This document shows, one piece after another, positions 6,645 through 7,566 of a stretch of DNA of 7,566 nucleotides; the first letter of the stretch is position 1, and the number at the start of each line of letters is the position of its first letter. Where the stretch lies: contig JADHUQ010000113.1 in the NCBI GenBank assembly GCA_016784425.1, forward strand, positions 1 to 7,566. The letters run 5' to 3'. The translations under genes and the position numbers were made by a program. The notes beneath the pieces are model-generated. The model worked only from the letters and a program-made list of their open reading frames with translations, was not told the origin of the DNA and did no database searches. The stretch comes from Candidatus Delongbacteria bacterium. GTDB taxonomy: Bacteria > CAIWAD01 > BS150m-G50.

Positions 6645-7384
6645 CCCCGGTCCAGAGCAAGGAGCCGTTTGCGGGCGTCTTCCGCTTTGGTTCCCTGTGG
6701 ATACTGGATCAGGTAATTCTCATAAAGTGCACGGGCATCCTGCTCCCGGTCCAGTTCCCGCAGACACTCAGCTTTCAGAAAAACCGCTGTGGCGGCGACC
6801 TCCTCGATATCATAGTATTCCCTCAACACATCGTCCAGATAGATGAGGGCAGCTTTGAATCGCTTCATTCTGAAATAGAGTTCTCCGTTGCGATACTCTT
6901 TTCGTGCGAGCTTCATCCGGCTCCGGTAAAGGTAGTCTTCCACTTCCGGGCAGTACTCCGAGGTGGGAAACTCCTTTAGAAAATCGTTGAAAGCCCGGAT
7001 TGCCTGATAGGTGTAGGTCTGATCAAGCGGATACTTGGGAGCCAGCAGGTAGTAGCACTGACCCAGTTTGAACTGAGCGAGGTCCCGCAAGTGGCTGTTG
7101 GGGAGCTGTTCCACGATGAAACTGTAGGAGTTGGCAGCCAGGATAAACTCGCGCAGCTCAAAACGACATTCCGCGTAGTAGAACTTGATGGAGTCCATCA
7201 GTTCAGAGCCGGAGAAGCTGAGAGCCAGTACATCAAAACTCTCGGCGGCGTCGAGAAATTTATCCCGCTCGTAAAGCTGGCGGGCCTCCTGGTAGCGCCC
7301 CCGCAGAGTTTGATCCGGTTGCGGTCGCAATCCGGCACAGGCAGCTAATATCAGGACGATTGACAGAACAGCGGCAAATCTCAT
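6641..7384 (-). CDS. bamD: BamD-like outer membrane assembly lipoprotein (TPR)
   Basis: Periplasm-facing lipoprotein of the BAM complex, which inserts beta-barrel proteins into the outer membrane. The 247 residues start with a lipoprotein signal peptide and lipobox LAAC (Cys16; the next residue is Ala, which does not signal inner-membrane retention). Tetratricopeptide-like helix pairs follow at roughly 27-60, 64-97, 101-140, 147-190 and 195-235, each with small/aromatic TPR spacing. The segment APKYPLDQTYTYQAIRAFND and the following FLKEFPTSEY (115-144) is typical of BamD/YfiO from this bacterial group. AGGAG lies 6 nt before the ATG at 7384. Its stop overlaps nadD. A different TPR lipoprotein (for example YbgF/CpoB-like) is less likely because of the lipobox and the DQTYT...F.FLKEFP pattern. 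Confidence 0.88.
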   Translation of the reverse strand: MRFAAVLSIVLILAACAGLRPQPDQTLRGRYQEARQLYERDKFLDAAESFDVLALSFSGSELMDSIKFYYAECRFELREFILAANSYSFIVEQLPNSHLRDLAQFKLGQCYYLLAPKYPLDQTYTYQAIRAFNDFLKEFPTSEYCPEVEDYLYRSRMKLARKEYRNGELYFRMKRFKAALIYLDDVLREYYDIEEVAATAVFLKAECLRELDREQDARALYENYLIQYPQGTKAEDARKRLLALDRG

Positions 7385-7390
7385 GCTAGG

Positions 7391-7395
7391 CTCCT
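7391..7395 (-). promoter_or_regulatory. ribosome binding site of bamD
   Basis: AGGAG is spaced 6 nt from the ATG at 7384, the strongest ribosome site in the window. It supports the start that places the lipoprotein signal at the extreme N-terminus. Confidence 0.7.
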
Positions 7396-7425
7396 GCTGG
7401 GTATCGACTTCGGGTGAATCGAGAG

Positions 7426-7447
7426 TTCTGAAGAATTCTAATCAGAA
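7426..7447 (-). promoter_or_regulatory. candidate promoter -10 / inverted repeat upstream of bamD
   Basis: On the transcribed strand TAGAAT (7440-7435), one mismatch from TATAAT, lies about 50 nt before the bamD start. It is enclosed by a perfect 6-bp inverted repeat (TTCTGA/TCAGAA, 10-nt spacer). The local sequence is AT-rich with a T6 run just upstream. I find no good -35 box at 16-18 bp. This is a guess at a promoter or operator for the bamD-led operon; chance is possible. Confidence 0.25.
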
Positions 7448-7506
7448 AAAATAGCGATTATCTCCTCACCAAAGCAATCAGCTTTTTCCCGGGATACAAA
7501 CCGTCA

Positions 7507-7566
7507 TCAGAGCGCGCAGCGGAGGGTCAGGTAATGGCTGCGGGAATGATCGTTATGAATGACCAC
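7507..7566 (-). CDS. C-terminal tail of an unidentified upstream gene (partial)
   Basis: Reading the minus strand from the right edge, one frame gives 19 codons ending CGCAL-type sequence (VVIHNDHSRSHYLTLRCAL) and then tandem TGA TGA stops at 7509-7504. The other two frames also stop early, so the coding call is weak. The alternating polar and hydrophobic residues at the end would suit a last beta-strand of an outer-membrane barrel, which would fit next to bamD, but this is only suggestive. The gene is not identifiable from this fragment. Confidence 0.35.
   Translation of the reverse strand: MVIHNDHSRSHYLTLRCAL

Noticed and set aside
7441..7506. An intrinsic terminator for the gene upstream of bamD
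   Set aside because: An AAAGC/GCTTT stem and a later T6 run are present, but the stem is short and AT-rich and the T-run is about 20 nt away, so the pieces do not make a convincing terminator.
1..7566. CRISPR arrays, tRNA or rRNA genes, insertion sequences, toxin-antitoxin or phage-defence genes
   Set aside because: No direct-repeat arrays, cloverleaf-like segments, transposase motifs or defence-type small gene pairs were seen on either strand; nearly all sequence is taken up by the listed minus-strand genes.

Overview
The window is a densely packed block of bacterial chromosome in which every supported gene lies on the minus strand, so it reads right to left. It looks like a Gram-negative-type (diderm) bacterium of the Fibrobacteres-Chlorobi-Bacteroidetes group or one of its related candidate phyla. 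The evidence is a BamD-like outer-membrane lipoprotein and a large secreted protein ending in a type A C-terminal sorting (FlgD-like/Por) domain with the PNPFN signature. Base composition is moderately GC-rich by eye. The phylum cannot be fixed from this window, and no RNA genes, mobile elements or CRISPR arrays were seen.

Order of transcription: (1) the last 19 codons of an unidentified gene (7566-7507). (2) A spacer of about 120 bp with a weak promoter-like element and a small inverted repeat. (3) bamD-like TPR lipoprotein gene (7384-6641). (4) nadD, NAD biosynthesis (6644-6063), overlapping bamD by ATGA. (5) A 775-residue secreted protein of unknown function with a C-terminal sorting domain (6038-3711). 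(6) A 70-bp gap with a possible hairpin. (7) trxB, thioredoxin reductase (3640-2699). (8) A 45-bp gap, with a 7-bp-stem hairpin spanning the trxB stop codon. (9) A metallo-beta-lactamase-fold hydrolase (2653-1787). (10) A DprE1-like FAD oxidoreductase (1790-429). (11) A DprE2-like short-chain dehydrogenase (429 to beyond the left edge).

The last three genes are coupled by overlapping stop and start codons (ATGA, then TGATG) and form the most interesting unit. In mycobacteria DprE1 and DprE2 act in sequence to epimerise C2 of decaprenylphosphoryl-ribose, giving decaprenylphosphoryl-arabinose, the D-arabinofuranose donor for cell-wall glycans. The resemblance here is motif by motif and keeps the gene order, but in a non-actinobacterial context and with a metal-dependent hydrolase fused into the translation unit. 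A polyprenyl-phosphate D-arabinofuranose (or related 2-epimer sugar) pathway serving a surface glycan is a reasonable inference. The DprE1-like protein has Ala where the mycobacterial enzyme has Cys387, the residue attacked by benzothiazinone drugs.

The right half (bamD, nadD, secreted protein) is envelope assembly and housekeeping. The middle trxB is housekeeping redox. I see no defence system or otherwise clearly new machine in this window.
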